From NCBI GenBank assembly GCA_946480555.1, contig CAMLLE010000301.1, positions 1 through 5,064 of the forward strand: a stretch of 5,064 nt of DNA, in the 5' to 3' direction. Below are positions 4,721-5,064 of this stretch, piece after piece. The stretch's first letter is position 1. Every line of letters starts with the position of its first letter. The DNA is from an uncultured Verrucomicrobia subdivision 3 bacterium. Its GTDB lineage: Bacteria > Verrucomicrobiota > Verrucomicrobiae > Limisphaerales > CAMLLE01. The notes beneath the pieces are model-generated. The model worked only from the letters and a program-made list of their open reading frames with translations, searched no databases and was not told the origin of the DNA. Made by a program: the position numbers and the translations under genes.

Positions 4721-5064
4721 TTAGATTCGGCCTTTCACACGGCCCTTCTTCAGGAAACCGTCGTAATGGCGCATCAACAGGTGCGATTCCATCTGCCGCA
4801 TCGTGTCCAGAACCACACCGACAGAAATCAAAATGCTCGTGCCGCCGAAGAACTGCGCGACTTGATAGGAAATGTTCATCTGGTCAGCCAGAATCATCGG
4901 GATTACGGCAATGATCAGCAGGAAGATCGCACCAGCCAGCGTGATGCGGCTCATCGCTGTATGCAGATAATCCGAAGTCGCCTGACCCGGACGCACGCCC
5001 GGAATGTAACCGCCGTTCTTCTTCAAATCGTCAGCAATCTGCAATTCGTTGAACTGCGTTGCGA
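4721..5064 (-). CDS. secY: Protein translocase subunit SecY, C-terminal part (5' end outside window)
   Basis: SecY is the channel of the Sec translocon in the inner membrane. About 113 C-terminal residues are visible, starting in frame at the window edge (ATQFNELQIADDLKKNGG). The cytosolic C5 loop GGYIPGVRPGQATSDYL at visible residues 17-33 carries the conserved RPG, important for SecA and ribosome contact. TM9 is about 39-58 (ITLAGAIFLLIIAVIPMIL) and TM10 about 72-90 (FGGTSILISVGVVLDTM). The basic cytosolic tail HLLMRHYDGFLKKGRVKGRI is the family C terminus and ends normally at TAA. The codon at 5044 is an internal TTG (Leu), not a start. As the last spc-type gene it leads into map with a 36-nt spacer. 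Confidence 0.98.
   Translation of the reverse strand, partial: ATQFNELQIADDLKKNGGYIPGVRPGQATSDYLHTAMSRITLAGAIFLLIIAVIPMILADQMNISYQVAQFFGGTSILISVGVVLDTMRQMESHLLMRHYDGFLKKGRVKGRI

Overview
The window is the downstream half of a bacterial ribosomal-protein supercluster (the end of the spc operon joined to the alpha operon). Every gene lies on the minus strand, so transcription runs from position 5064 down to 1. In transcription order the genes are secY (3' part only), map, infA, rpmJ, rpsM, rpsK, rpsD, rpoA and rplQ. A strong intrinsic terminator follows. After it comes the start of a separate exported protein, probably an alpha/beta hydrolase, cut off by the window edge. Two genes are easily missed: rpmJ (37 codons) and the truncated hydrolase.

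The order secY-map-infA-rpmJ-rpsM-rpsK-rpsD-rpoA-rplQ combines map and infA (as in Gram-positives and Thermotoga, here without adk) with rpsD inside the operon (as in E. coli). GC content is moderately high. With the alanine/lysine-rich extension on S11, the GTAG-headed palindromes and the AT-rich heptamer repeat between genes, this suggests a Verrucomicrobiota-like (Pedosphaera/Limisphaerales-type) bacterium. That placement is an inference from general resemblance and was not tested by a search.

The genes work together in gene expression. RpoA nucleates RNA polymerase. L17, L36, S4, S11 and S13 build the two ribosomal subunits. IF-1 starts translation, SecY exports new proteins and methionine aminopeptidase trims their N termini. 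Most junctions are tight: 8-10 nt at rpsM-rpsK and rpoA-rplQ, 5 nt at rpmJ-rpsM, and a 37-nt overlap at map-infA.

The looser junctions hold the unexpected material. (1) Between rpsD and rpoA, a 172-nt gap holds an inverted pair of GTAG-headed palindromes, which looks like a REPIN. Its two hairpins differ by a compensatory base-pair swap. A separate 12-bp stem-loop stands just before the rpoA ribosome-binding site. (2) A third copy of the same palindrome sits between infA and rpmJ, and its first bases supply the last sense codon and stop codon of infA. (3) Between rpsK and rpsD there are four AT-rich heptamers containing a 16-bp palindrome, where the rpsD Shine-Dalgarno site would be expected. 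(4) A GC-rich hairpin lies between secY and map. I see no evidence of a wholly new multi-gene system. The notable signal is the invasion of an essential operon by REP-like elements. No stretch longer than 300 bases lacks a gene.
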